This document shows positions 45,024 to 53,784 of a stretch of DNA of 64,000 bases, piece by piece. The stretch is taken from assembly GCA_038087035.1 (NCBI GenBank), contig CP051187.1, positions 1,612,001 through 1,676,000 on the forward strand. The letters run 5' to 3'. Every line of letters begins with the position of its first letter. Within the stretch, counting starts at the first letter, position 1. This DNA is from Gloeotrichia echinulata CP02. GTDB taxonomy: Bacteria; Cyanobacteriota; Cyanobacteriia; Cyanobacteriales; Nostocaceae. The position numbers and the translations under genes are program-made. The notes under the pieces were generated by a model. It saw nothing but the letters and a program-made list of their open reading frames with translations. It was not told where the DNA came from and ran no database searches.

Positions 45024-46358
45024 ATGTCATCTGCAAAAAGTTTATTGATTCGCGGCGCTCGCATAATTTTACCTAATGGAGAATTAATGGTTGGGGATGT
45101 GCTGATGCGCGATCGCCAAATAGTCGAAGTTGCACCAGAAATCTCCACCACAACAGTTACCACAGCAATTGACGCTGAAGGGTTAACTTTGTTGCCAGGA
45201 GTGATTGATCCGCAGGTGCATTTCCGAGAACCAGGACTAGAACACAAGGAAGATTTATTTACTGCCAGTTGTGCCTGTGCCAAAGGCGGAGTCACCTCCT
45301 TTCTAGAAATGCCGAATACGCGCCCTTTAACGACGACTCAGGAAGCTTTAGACGATAAGCTACACCGAGCCTCGACCAAGTGCCTAGTTAATTATGGCTT
45401 TTTTATTGGCGCAACAGCAGAGAATCTGTCAGATTTGTTGGCAGTCCAGCCGACACCAGGAATTAAAATTTTCATGGGGTCGATGCATGGTCAGTTGCTG
45501 GTTGACCAGGAAGCAGCGCTGGAGAGTATATTTTCTCAAGGAGACCGGTTAATTGCCGTTCATGCGGAAGACCAAGCCAGAATTAACCAACGAAGACAAG
45601 AATTTGCTGATATTCACGATCCCGCTGTTCACTCCCAGATTCAAGATAATCAAGCCGCACTGTTGGCTACTCAGCTAGCCTTAAAACTTTCGCGAAAATA
45701 CCAACGTCGGCTACATATTCTGCATATGTCAACAGCCGAAGAAGCCGACTTGCTACGTCAGGATAAACCAAGTTGGGTAACGGCTGAAGTGACACCACAG
45801 CATTTAATGTTGAATACCAGTGCTTATGAAAAAATTGGCACCTTGGCACAAATGAATCCACCATTGCGATCGCCCCATGATAATGAAGTCCTGTGGCAAG
45901 CTTTGCGCGATGGTGTGATTGATTTTATTGCCACAGATCATGCACCACACACCTTAGAAGAAAAAGCCCAAGCTTACCCCAAAAGTCCTTCAGGTATGCC
46001 TGGGGTAGAAACTTCCTTGGCTGTGATGTTAACTGCCGCTATGGCAGGTAAGTGTACCGTTGCTCAAGTTGCTAACTGGATGTCAAAGGCTGTGGCTATT
46101 GCTTATGGTATTCCCAATAAGGGAGCGATCGCACCTGGTTATGATGCCGATTTAGTGCTTGTAGATTTAAACACTTATCGCCAGGTCCGCCGTGAAGAAT
46201 TGTTAACCAAGTCTCGCTGGAGTCCTTTTGAAGGCTGGAACCTTACCGGATGGGCTGTAACCACTATTGTTGGTGGTGAAATTGTTTATGACAAGGGGAT
46301 ATTAAATACCTCAGTGCGTGGTCAGGCGCTAACTTTCTTGTCAGGGAGTTCCAAGTAA
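45024..46358 (+). CDS. pyrC: Dihydroorotase
   Basis: Dihydroorotase closes carbamoyl-aspartate to dihydroorotate in pyrimidine synthesis. The 444-residue amidohydrolase has the metal-site region GVIDPQVHFREPG. Other markers are the PGIKIFMGSMHG strand, VHAED, LHILHMSTAEE, ATDHAPHTLEEKA and a C-terminal FEGWNLTGWAVTTIVGGEI typical of dihydroorotases. The first His of the usual D-x-H-x-H motif is Gln (CAG at 45215-45217). I believe this is a recurring feature of cyanobacterial sequences, but it raises the question whether this copy is the catalytic one. ATG at 45024, monocistronic. Confidence 0.85.
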   Translation: MSSAKSLLIRGARIILPNGELMVGDVLMRDRQIVEVAPEISTTTVTTAIDAEGLTLLPGVIDPQVHFREPGLEHKEDLFTASCACAKGGVTSFLEMPNTRPLTTTQEALDDKLHRASTKCLVNYGFFIGATAENLSDLLAVQPTPGIKIFMGSMHGQLLVDQEAALESIFSQGDRLIAVHAEDQARINQRRQEFADIHDPAVHSQIQDNQAALLATQLALKLSRKYQRRLHILHMSTAEEADLLRQDKPSWVTAEVTPQHLMLNTSAYEKIGTLAQMNPPLRSPHDNEVLWQALRDGVIDFIATDHAPHTLEEKAQAYPKSPSGMPGVETSLAVMLTAAMAGKCTVAQVANWMSKAVAIAYGIPNKGAIAPGYDADLVLVDLNTYRQVRREELLTKSRWSPFEGWNLTGWAVTTIVGGEIVYDKGILNTSVRGQALTFLSGSSK

Positions 46359-47973
46359 GGGACTGACAAATAAATACAGGACTTACGCACTAGGCTATTC
46401 GTGGAGATCGGGCATGGGGCATAGGGCATGGGGCATGGTAAAGATTCCCAATGCCCTATGCCCAATGCCCAAAGTCGGCGGGCGGCTGTCCCTCTCCACC
46501 CACAAGGGGATGGAGTTTCCCGCCGACTTCCAATAAATATACAATCGTAGGGTGCGTCAGCAGCGAGAAACTCAAGACTGACGCACCTTACTGTGGATAA
46601 TTTACAGCAATTTTCATTCATTTGAACCACAGATCTTCGTAGGGGCGCAAGGCCTTGCGCCCCAAAAGCGTGGTCTATTTACCTGAAAATGGCTGTAATT
46701 TCTGGAAGTCTCTAAAACAGTTATCAGTCCTGTAGAGGTGGGGGTCTCCAACTCCCAAGGACTGAGGGAAATCTTAACTAAAGAGCTCTTAACAGTGCGG
46801 AACGAAGTGTTAAGAGTTCCCTGTTCCCTTCTTGATGAAGGGTTTTTTGGTATTGTCCAGTATATAAATACTTAAAATTTTTGCACAAATAAAACCGGCT
46901 TACTATATAATAATCCGGGTTTATTTGTGCAAGCAAAAAATCCTGAAAAGCTGATAAATAGGTAATTTTATCCATATTTACTCTTCATTGTTATAGTGCA
47001 TACACTTAAAAATATATTGCCCATCTAAATAGCAATATATTTTCAATATTAAAAAGCGTATAAATACGCGCTCATCAAGTATTTATACCATGCAAATTTT
47101 TGATTATTATCTTACTTAGGTAATGCATATATATAGCGATATAAGAATATCTTTTCGAGAAAAAATATTTGAATCACTTTATCTCATTAATTTAAAATTG
47201 CCAGTTTTCACGGTATAGATCGTGGACTTCTAGTGGGAACAATAAACCCAGGAACAAGTTAGATAATTTATATAAGCCGTGAGAATTGTTTAACTTTTCT
47301 GAAATATATTTGGGTATTCAAGCATCCAATTTATCTCTTATTCGCTATAGAGAATAAAAATTGGGCTAAACCATGCTGACTATTTTTTGTAAAAAATCTA
47401 TTTTCTTCCAAGAAAAGTTTACATGTGGTTAATTCCTCCTTAAAAATTGTTTGTTTTACTTCGGGAAATTGGCTGTTACTGAGAATCATTTAACCAAAAA
47501 GCTGATGAGCCTGCGGTAACATCCAAAAATCCGCCAAAATCAATATCTACTGTGAATTGGTTACTTCGGCAATCAAGCTAGTCGATATCAATTGTAGATA
47601 CATCTTCTGTCGAATAATTTTTCCCTGATTTTTTTACTAATTGAGAACACAAGGATAACAATGATAATTAATTACACTGATGAACGTGGTAGTGGCAGAT
47701 AGGATAAGGGTCAAACGATTTTGGATTTGGGATACTTCTCTACGAGAGGCTACGCCAACGACTTCCCTGCGGGACGCTGCGCGAACGCTCAGTACAAGTT
47801 TTGGATTGACCCCGACCACAAGGGGCAAACAATTTTAGATTTGGGATACTTCGACTTCGCTCAGTACAAGTTTTGGATTTTGGATTAAATCTAAAATCTA
47901 AAATTCTGCGGGGCCTTGCTCGAACCGAAACAATCTAAAATCTAAAATCTAAAATTGGCTTGGTCAATCCGAT
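46359..47973. other. 1.6-kb repeat-rich gap without supported genes
   Basis: Contents in order: half of the AGGACTTACGC element (46379); hairpin GTCGGCGGG/CCCGCCGAC (46472-46529); GTAGGGTGCGTCAG inverted repeat (46547-46591); MITE at 46602; hairpin CTCTTAACA/TGTTAAGAG (46784-46817); ~650 bases of plain AT-rich DNA; then copies of the CTACGCGAACG-type and GGATTTGGGATACTTC repeats (47700-47880). The short open frames here lack any protein-like features. Confidence 0.6.
46602..46698. mobile_element. ~97-bp MITE with TTACAGC...GCTGTAA ends, copy 2
   Basis: TTACAGCAATTTTCATT at the left and CTGAAAATGGCTGTAA at the right, enclosing GTAGGGGCGCAAGGCC then TTGCGCCCC. It shares the interior TTTGAACCACAGATC and AAAGCGTGGTCTATTTA with the copy at 54162-54259. 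Confidence 0.78.
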
Positions 47974-48444
47974 TCAGTTTTGGCTAAATCCTAAGCTGGA
48001 AATTCCTTCGCTAATGGTAGAATTGAATGGCGTAATTTCGGCTTGGCGATCACCGTCATTCCCATAAATTAAACGCACTCTCAGATAACTATCGGGTTTA
48101 TAGGACATTCGTTCTGCCCATTCAATCGCCACAATTCCTGGTATGACCTCAATACCTTCCCAGTAGCTTTCTAAATTTAAGGCTGCAACATCTTGTGGTT
48201 CTAAGCGATATAAATCAAGGTGGTAAAGGGCGAGGCGTCCTTCTGTATACTCATTAATGAGGGTGAAAGTGGGACTTACAATGGGTTCAGCAATGCCCAA
48301 ACCTTTGCCAATGCCTTGGACTAAAGTGGTTTTGCCAGCACCTAAATCACCCTCTAATAAAATTACACTACCAGGGGTCAGGGATTCACTAAGACTGATA
48401 CCCAAACGTAGTGTAGCTTCTGCGTCTTTGAGAAGAATTTTCAT
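47974..48444 (-). CDS. tsaE: tRNA threonylcarbamoyladenosine biosynthesis ATPase TsaE
   Basis: TsaE is the ATPase that powers the t6A37 tRNA modification complex with TsaB and TsaD. I start at ATG 48444 (MKILLKDAEATLRLGISLSE, 156 residues). The open frame extends 22 codons further, but those (KAVLEGRGFIPIF) are translated from the end of the element at 48446-48836. Walker A is LEGDLGAGKTTLVQGIGKGL, then VSPTFTLINEYTEG, LYHLDLYRL and VAIEWAERM, the full TsaE pattern. The mobile element sits immediately upstream and must provide or disturb the leader; no strong ribosome site is visible. Confidence 0.9.
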   Translation of the reverse strand: MKILLKDAEATLRLGISLSESLTPGSVILLEGDLGAGKTTLVQGIGKGLGIAEPIVSPTFTLINEYTEGRLALYHLDLYRLEPQDVAALNLESYWEGIEVIPGIVAIEWAERMSYKPDSYLRVRLIYGNDGDRQAEITPFNSTISEGISSLGFSQN

Positions 48445-48445
48445 C

Positions 48446-48836
48446 AGAAAAATGGGTATGAAACCCCGTCCTTCTAGGACGGCTTTACATGGTATAATCA
48501 GCACAGCCACTAGGACCTTAATTGGTGGGTGAAACTCCCAGTGGCGGGACGTTCTGGTTAAAAGGCTGTTACTCTACATGGGTAAGGAGGTACTCTGTAC
48601 TCCAGTCCCAGCCCCCACAAACAAGGACAATTAAGTGAGTGAGTAACAAGCATACGATAAGTAGACCCAATGGGCAGTTTACGCACTGCTTGGAGGGAGT
48701 AGGCGCGATTGACACCGCGCATCGCACGACACTGGGATACGGGTAAACGGTTCTGGGAGTTGTGGTACGAGCAATGCCATTCCTGGTATCTCCTTTTAAA
48801 GAATCTCCTCGCCTTTAGGCAGGAGAGTGTCAAAAT
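48446..48836. mobile_element. ~390-bp IS200/IS605-like palindrome-ended element B
   Basis: The left end has AATGGGTATGAAACCCCG with hairpin CCGTCCTTCTAGGACGG and GGCTTTACATGGTATAAT. The right end has AGAATCTCCTCGCCTTTAGG then CAGGAGAGTGTCAAA. The interior has no open frame but several GC-rich stretches. Its left end touches the tsaE start codon. Confidence 0.75.
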
Positions 48837-48845
48837 TTGTTATTG

Positions 48846-48893
48846 GTCATTAGTCATTAGTCATTAGTCATTAGTCATTAGTCATTAGTCATT
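48846..48893. repeat. Heptamer short tandem repeat (GTCATTA)n
   Basis: About seven GTCATTA units lie between element B and yvcK; related to the TGACAAA repeat at 8713. Confidence 0.88.
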
Positions 48894-48945
48894 TGTGATT
48901 GGTTATTTGACAAAGGACAACTGACAACTGACAAAGGACAAATTC

Positions 48946-50316
48946 TCATTTGGCGTGATGAGCTCCACTGTACCAGCGCAACAATACTCGCGCTAGTTTC
49001 TGGGGATTGTGACGGACAAAACCGGTTTCATCTTCATACAAAATATTTGCTGGGACAATCCGGCGTCCTAGTTTGGTGACAGCTTCTCGATCAAGGAACA
49101 CGGGATGGGAATTTTGTTGAGCGTAGCGGATGAGTGATTGGGCTGATGGGGATTTTTTATGTACGAGTACAGCATCAAAAAGCCGTCTTTGACCAGAAGC
49201 CGCATCAATTGCGCTGATGTGGTCAGCAACAGTGTATCCCTCAGTTTCTCCAGGTTGAGTCATGATATTGCAAATATAGATGCGGGGGACAGTTGTGGCG
49301 GCGATCGCATCGGCAATTTGTGGGACTAATAAATTAGGAATTAAGCTAGTATAAAGACTACCAGGACCAATAATAATGTAATCAGCTTCTTTAATTGCCT
49401 TGATAGCAGCTGGTAAAGCTGGGGGATTAGCAGGAATGCAGCCAATTTTCACAATTTTACCTCCGGCTTTGGGAATGCTAGATTCGCCCTCAATGCGGCG
49501 ACCGTCCGCTAATTCTGCCCAGAGACGAACATCGCTGAGAGTGGCTGGTAAAACTTGTCCCCGTACCGCTAGGACTTTGGAACTAGCTGCAACAGCGCGT
49601 TCTAAATCCCCAGTAATGTCACTCATCGCGGTTAAAAACAAATTGCCAAAACTGTGACCTGTCAAGCCATCCCCAGCACGAAAGCGATATTGAAATAATT
49701 CTGTTAATAATTTTTCCTCATCTGCAAGCGCAGCCAAACAATTACGAATATCCCCTGGTGGTAGCACACCAAATTCCTGGCGCAATCGCCCAGAAGAGCC
49801 ACCATCATCGGCGACGGTAACAATAGCAGTAATATTGGCACTGTAGGTTTTCAGTCCCCGCAGTAATGTAGAAAGTCCTGTACCACCACCAATCACTACT
49901 ATTTTCGGGCCTCGGAACAATCGCCGATGGGCTAACAGCACATCAATCAGGTCCTCTTCGCCATGTGGTCTTAAGACTTCAGTAATTGAGCCGACAGTGC
50001 GAGTTTGTCCCCAAAGCACCAACAGCAAACCGCACAGTATCACCAACGGACCACTGATATAGTTGGGTAAGATCTCGGTGAGTACTCCCAGAAAACCCTT
50101 AAGCAACTCCAACATCCAAAAAATGGGGGTCAGCTTAATCCAAATAGCTAACCCCAGACTGACTAACACTACACCCCCAAGACTGATCAATAACCAGCGT
50201 TTTATGGAAAGCCCAGGGGATAACCATTTGAACCACTGGTTCACCCGATAGGAAGTGCGACTGCGCGACTGCTTTTGCATGACGTTGAGGGCTTGTCTAA
50301 GAAAACCGATTGACAT
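48946..50316 (-). CDS. yvcK: YvcK-type (gluconeogenesis factor / CofD-like) protein with membrane anchor
   Basis: YvcK proteins bind UDP-sugars and influence carbon use and cell-wall balance in Gram-positive bacteria; the role in cyanobacteria is less clear. The 456-residue protein adds an N-terminal extension with two membrane segments (~40-60 WLLISLGGVVLVSLGLAIWI; ~85-103 ISGPLVILCGLLLVLWG). The core from ~135 contains KIVVIGGGTGLSTLLRGLK, VTVADDGGSSGRLRQEFG, PPGDIRNCLAAL, GHSFGNLFLTAM and IIIGPGSLYTSLIPNLL, all hallmark segments. ATG at 50316. Divergent from ruvC with a mini-element between. Confidence 0.92.
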   Translation of the reverse strand: MSIGFLRQALNVMQKQSRSRTSYRVNQWFKWLSPGLSIKRWLLISLGGVVLVSLGLAIWIKLTPIFWMLELLKGFLGVLTEILPNYISGPLVILCGLLLVLWGQTRTVGSITEVLRPHGEEDLIDVLLAHRRLFRGPKIVVIGGGTGLSTLLRGLKTYSANITAIVTVADDGGSSGRLRQEFGVLPPGDIRNCLAALADEEKLLTELFQYRFRAGDGLTGHSFGNLFLTAMSDITGDLERAVAASSKVLAVRGQVLPATLSDVRLWAELADGRRIEGESSIPKAGGKIVKIGCIPANPPALPAAIKAIKEADYIIIGPGSLYTSLIPNLLVPQIADAIAATTVPRIYICNIMTQPGETEGYTVADHISAIDAASGQRRLFDAVLVHKKSPSAQSLIRYAQQNSHPVFLDREAVTKLGRRIVPANILYEDETGFVRHNPQKLARVLLRWYSGAHHAK

Positions 50317-50436
50317 ACCTGATTCGGAGCGGTGGTATAAATAATAATTAACAGAAAATGTACACTACCTGGTTTCAACACCAAGCATGGAATTATTACA
50401 TTTTTCAAACTGTTGACTTTTGGCTCTCGATAACCT

Positions 50437-50548
50437 CTAGTAGTCTGTCAATTTTGTTTTGAGGGATTTTTGGTAGTGTGAGCGTCTCGCTCACGCGGGC
50501 AAGATGCCCGCACTACAGTCCATCATTTTTATCTTGACAGAGTACTAG
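50437..50548. mobile_element. 112-bp MITE (CTAGTAGTCTGTCAA ends) with two internal hairpins
   Basis: CTAGTAGTCTGTCAA and TTGACAGAGTACTAG match at 14 of 15 positions as inverted repeats. Inside, GTAGTG and CACTAC flank TGAGCGTCTCGCTCA and GCGGGCAAGATGCCCGC. Compared with the empty site at 43896-43956, it inserted at a TA. It fills part of the 50317-50770 gap between divergent yvcK and ruvC, which otherwise shows nothing. Confidence 0.8.
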
Positions 50549-50770
50549 AAAAAATATGACATGCAACTTGAGTCTTATTCCAGTAGACTGAGCATGACTC
50601 CTGAAAGTTGCCAGCATTTGTAGTCAAACAACAACCTAGTACCGCTGCACGGAATTCACCTGCCAAATTCAAAATTCAAAACGCCTAATTTCTGGGATTT
50701 TGTAGCTCTGTGAAGATTGTATTTTTATTTCTGCCCTATTGTACTAGTTTGGTGAAACTAAATTTAATTA

Positions 50771-51262
50771 ATGGAAAAACGAATTTTAGGATTAGATCCA
50801 GGACTGGCAATTGTAGGCTTTGGGCTAATTAGCTGCAAAGAAAATCAAACCAAAGTCCCAGACACAACCGTAAATATGCTGGATTTTGGTGTAATCAGAA
50901 CTTCTGCAGATACAGAAATGGCACAGCGCCTATGTACGTTGTTTGACGATTTGCACACCCTGATAGAGGAGTCGCAACCGGATTTGGTTGCGATTGAGAA
51001 ATTATTCTTCTATCGTATGTCAAGTACTATCGTAGTTGCACAGGCACGGGGTGTACTCATGTTAGTTTTGGGTCAACGTCGTCTCCCCTATGTCGAATTT
51101 ACCCCTGCTCAAATTAAACAAGCTTTAACTGGTTATGGCAATGCCGATAAGTCCGAAGTCCAAGAAGCGGTAGCGGGGGAGTTGAATTTAGATGAGATTC
51201 CCAAGCCAGATGATGCTGCTGATGCTTTAGCAGTCGCCTTGACTGCTTGGTATCAGGTATAG
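50771..51262 (+). CDS. ruvC: Holliday junction resolvase RuvC
   Basis: RuvC cuts Holliday junctions in recombination repair with RuvAB. The 163-residue protein has the four acidic active-site positions: Asp in RILGLDPGLAIVGFG, Glu in VAIEKLFFYR, and the two Asp of KPDDAADALAVALTAW. VAQARGVLMLVLGQRRLPYV and YGNADKSEVQEAV are typical. ATG at 50771, normal length. Monocistronic. Confidence 0.95.
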   Translation: MEKRILGLDPGLAIVGFGLISCKENQTKVPDTTVNMLDFGVIRTSADTEMAQRLCTLFDDLHTLIEESQPDLVAIEKLFFYRMSSTIVVAQARGVLMLVLGQRRLPYVEFTPAQIKQALTGYGNADKSEVQEAVAGELNLDEIPKPDDAADALAVALTAWYQV

Positions 51263-51278
51263 GTTTTCCAATTCACCG

Positions 51279-51325
51279 GAAATTTGGGTTTAAAGCCTCG
51301 CCCTTCTAGGGCGACTTTTGGTCAA
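51279..51325. mobile_element. Left-end fragment of the IS605-like family (E)
   Basis: AATTTGGGTTTAAAGCCTCG then CCCTTCTAGGGCGACTTTTG, GTCAAATT is the left-end hairpin of the family with a compensated stem (CGCCC/GGGCG). No right end follows, so it is a remnant; it overlaps the last codon of the CPBP protease gene. Confidence 0.65.
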
Positions 51326-51903
51326 ATTACCCGTATTTTCCAGAAATAGCTAGAAAGCAAATTGGTAAGAATATGAGCAACAATAGGCACTAATAAGTTC
51401 CCACTCAAAAGGGTACTATAACCAAGCGTTAGCCCAACAATAGTTGCCCAAATTACATAGGGCCATTGTTGCTCACCGCTGAGGTGTAAGACGCCAAAGG
51501 AAAGACTGGATACGATAACTGCTACATGATCTGATCCTAATGCTGGCAGCATCACGCCGCGAAATAATAATTCTTCACTCAAACCTGGTAGCAACCCCAG
51601 CCAAATTATGTCAGGTAAGGCTAAGGGCTTTAGCACCAAATCTAGGTAGTAATCTGCACTTTTACGGTAGGGAGGGCACAAGCGATAACCTAAACCACTT
51701 AAAACCGTGATGATTAATCCCAATCCTAACCCCAGGAAAAAATCTCTGGGGTGCCACCGCCAAGAATATAGGGAAAAATCACCAAAGCGCAACCAAAGTT
51801 TGGCGACTATCCATAAAATTATAGCAGTCGCTCCCATCGCTCCCAGTACTTGGATGCGTGTCAGGTAGGGAATTTCTGGCTCTTGTCTTTTTTGTTCAAC
51901 CAC
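51322..51903 (-). CDS. CPBP-family intramembrane metalloprotease
   Basis: These are CAAX-protease-related membrane peptidases with varied roles in cyanobacteria. The 193-residue protein has several membrane segments and the three diagnostic motifs: PGLSEELLFRGVML (EE...R), SFGVLHLSG (FxxxH) and PIVAHILTNLLSS (HxxxN). The start is GTG at 51903 (VVEQKRQEPEIPYLTRIQVL). C-terminal SYFWKIRVI ends inside fragment E. Convergent with ruvC. Confidence 0.87.
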   Translation of the reverse strand: MVEQKRQEPEIPYLTRIQVLGAMGATAIILWIVAKLWLRFGDFSLYSWRWHPRDFFLGLGLGLIITVLSGLGYRLCPPYRKSADYYLDLVLKPLALPDIIWLGLLPGLSEELLFRGVMLPALGSDHVAVIVSSLSFGVLHLSGEQQWPYVIWATIVGLTLGYSTLLSGNLLVPIVAHILTNLLSSYFWKIRVI

Positions 51904-51980
51904 GGGTGTTTAGGGAGGAGTGGGGGAGTGGGGGAAGAATTGTGGAATCGTGACAAATAACAAATAACAAATAACTTATC

Positions 51981-52374
51981 AAAAATCTGGGTCTAAAACC
52001 CCGTCGTTCTACGACGGCTTTTGGTATAATAGCCTTTGTGGAAGGGTAATCAACCACATAAAAAACCCATTTGCTACCTAACAAGTAGACGCTGCACCTT
52101 CTCCCAAAGGGAGAGGCTACGCCAAGACAACTAAATCTATGGGGTTCTACTTCGTAGTTCTAGTATCGCCTGGAAGTAGGTAAAAGATTTACAGGTACTA
52201 GACTAACAGCATTAAACTGCAAACAAATTTTGCACTATGTGCAACTATGGTCGGGCAGACCAAAAGTTAACGCTTGGGGAGAGAACCACCTCTGGCTTAG
52301 ATACCGCAAGGGGTCTAGGCTAAGTGGACTCGTTGAACCAAGAATCCTTAGCCTTTAGGCTAAGGAGTGTCAAT
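51981..52374. mobile_element. ~394-bp IS200/IS605-like palindrome-ended element C
   Basis: The left end is AAAATCTGGGTCTAAAACC with hairpin CCGTCGTTCTACGACGG and GGCTTTTGGTATAATAG. The right end is AGAATCCTTAGCCTTTAGGC then TAAGGAGTGTCAATG. Both stems differ from the sister copies but stay paired. Interior without an open frame; TCCCAAAGGGAGAGGCTACGCC near 52103 is a dispersed repeat. Its right end supplies the stop codon of the DUF3326 gene. Confidence 0.77.
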
Positions 52375-53407
52375 GTAGTCTGAGGGTGAGGGGATTGATA
52401 CCTGTTTTGAGTGCTACCAATACACCCACTGCTTCTAAATATGAGTTTACCTGTATTGCTTTAATCCCCAAAGCTTGGGCAGGAACATTTATTTGAGTTT
52501 TATTTTCCTCCACGGTGATAATTTGGCATCGCTTTTGACTTAAAGTTAGTAAGGCGCTACTGCCACAAGCGGTTGCAGGTGCGATCGCCACATCAACTTG
52601 ATCTGCCCAAATATCCTCTTGTAGATATGGACTCAATCCCTTTTCTATAATAAATTGTGGTGCGCGGCTCAAGCCAACCAGAACACTTGGTAAAAAAGTA
52701 TAGCCTAATTCTTCGGCGGCGGAACGGGGAGATAAATTAGGATCTGGGGGTACACTCGCCAAAGCTGGAGAATGGGCGCAAGGAATTTGAAAGGTTCGCA
52801 CTAACAAATGACTAATCACAGCTTCTGCGCCCGCTAGAGGATCGACGCCTTTACCGTGGCGGTAATTTTGCGCTGCTTCCTCATCCAGATTATCGGGGAA
52901 ACGGGCAACAACTGCGATCGCTTCTGCGCCAGTTTTTTTAATTAATTTCTCTGCTGCCCTTAATAAACTATCAGGATTACCAATTGTCCCCCAACTTGCA
53001 CCCGATGGGGCTATCTGTAATTGTACATTTAACGGGGCATCAGTAATTACATAATCTGTGATGGTCAAGCCCAAGGTAGCTCTGGCTGCATCCGCTGCTT
53101 GCAGGTGTCGTAACCGCAAGTCTGGTTCTATCCCTTGGTCTAAAAGCAAACCTATTTTGTTACTGCGAACGGGACGTAAACCCCAGCATCCAGCGGCAAA
53201 TTTGTCAAGTCCAAAACCTTCCACGTAGAAAGAGTTAGGGATATTCCAATACAAAGAAGCGCCATTGAGGACATTGGGGTGAGTAATCAGGCGATCGCAA
53301 ACCTGTGCTAAAACTTTAGCTACTGGTAGTGCGTCTCCTGCATAACCACCAATCGCTGCTCCAATGCCGGTAGGTATAATCAAAACAGCGGTGTAGGGAC
53401 TTTGCAT
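52370..53407 (-). CDS. DUF3326-domain protein
   Basis: The 345-residue conserved protein is known from cyanobacteria and plants, function unknown. Recognisable blocks are AVLIIPTGIGAAIGGYAGDA, LPVAKVLAQVCDRLITHPNV, GLGLD-like repeats and TACGSSALLTLSQKRCQIIT. It has an alpha/beta character and no membrane segment. ATG at 53407. The stop codon (TGA, 52370-52372) lies within the end of element C, so the last residue or two may have been altered by that insertion. A small gene follows upstream on the same strand at 53444-53620, 36 bases away, possibly cotranscribed. Confidence 0.85.
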   Translation of the reverse strand: MQSPYTAVLIIPTGIGAAIGGYAGDALPVAKVLAQVCDRLITHPNVLNGASLYWNIPNSFYVEGFGLDKFAAGCWGLRPVRSNKIGLLLDQGIEPDLRLRHLQAADAARATLGLTITDYVITDAPLNVQLQIAPSGASWGTIGNPDSLLRAAEKLIKKTGAEAIAVVARFPDNLDEEAAQNYRHGKGVDPLAGAEAVISHLLVRTFQIPCAHSPALASVPPDPNLSPRSAAEELGYTFLPSVLVGLSRAPQFIIEKGLSPYLQEDIWADQVDVAIAPATACGSSALLTLSQKRCQIITVEENKTQINVPAQALGIKAIQVNSYLEAVGVLVALKTGINPLTLRLH

Positions 53408-53443
53408 GTCAGTGATGAGTTAGAAGTTACTCACTTTTCACTC

Positions 53444-53620
53444 CTAACCCTCAACTGTCACCACGGCTTCTACAGTAGCTATTTGCTGTTGGTCATCCAC
53501 AGAGGTAATCGCCCAGCGTAGGGGTTCGCCTTGTTTTTGCAACTCGGCTTCGATGGCTTGTTGTAGTTCGGTAGGGGTTTCTTGGAGGTCGATTTCTGCT
53601 GTAATAAAATGGGTAGTCAT
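53444..53620 (-). CDS. Small hypothetical protein (58 residues)
   Basis: I start at ATG 53620, giving MTTHFITAEIDLQETPTELQ and 58 residues ending VEAVVTVEG; AGGA lies ten bases upstream. The longer frame to 53701 runs through a palindrome and is unlikely. The sequence alternates strands and one helix (LQQAIEAELQKQG). No family recognised. It lies 36 bases before the DUF3326 gene on the same strand. Confidence 0.65.
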   Translation of the reverse strand: MTTHFITAEIDLQETPTELQQAIEAELQKQGEPLRWAITSVDDQQQIATVEAVVTVEG

Positions 53621-53666
53621 GGCGGTGAATCCTGTTGAGTATATTAGACCTGAGTGAATATCGCCT

Positions 53667-53689
53667 TTGGGTGGGCAATGCCCACCCAA
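53667..53689. repeat. 23-bp perfect palindrome
   Basis: TTGGGTGGGCA and TGCCCACCCAA are perfect arms around one A, upstream of the small gene at 53620. Another dispersed hairpin class or an operator. Confidence 0.6.
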
Positions 53690-53784
53690 CGTATAATTCA
53701 AACCTCAAATATAGCACTTCTATTTGATTTTTGAACAAAAAACAATAGACCTATAGCAAAAGTAGATCTTTTAAATTAAACCAC

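Noticed and set aside
46778..46975. Minus-strand 65-codon open frame in the pyrC-tsaE gap
   Set aside because: Low-complexity, no ribosome site, overlaps a hairpin; not supported as a gene.
48445..48510. N-terminal extension of TsaE (KAVLEGRGFIPIF)
   Set aside because: The same peptide appears at the hetC break and near 52000; it is the translated left end of the IS605-like element.
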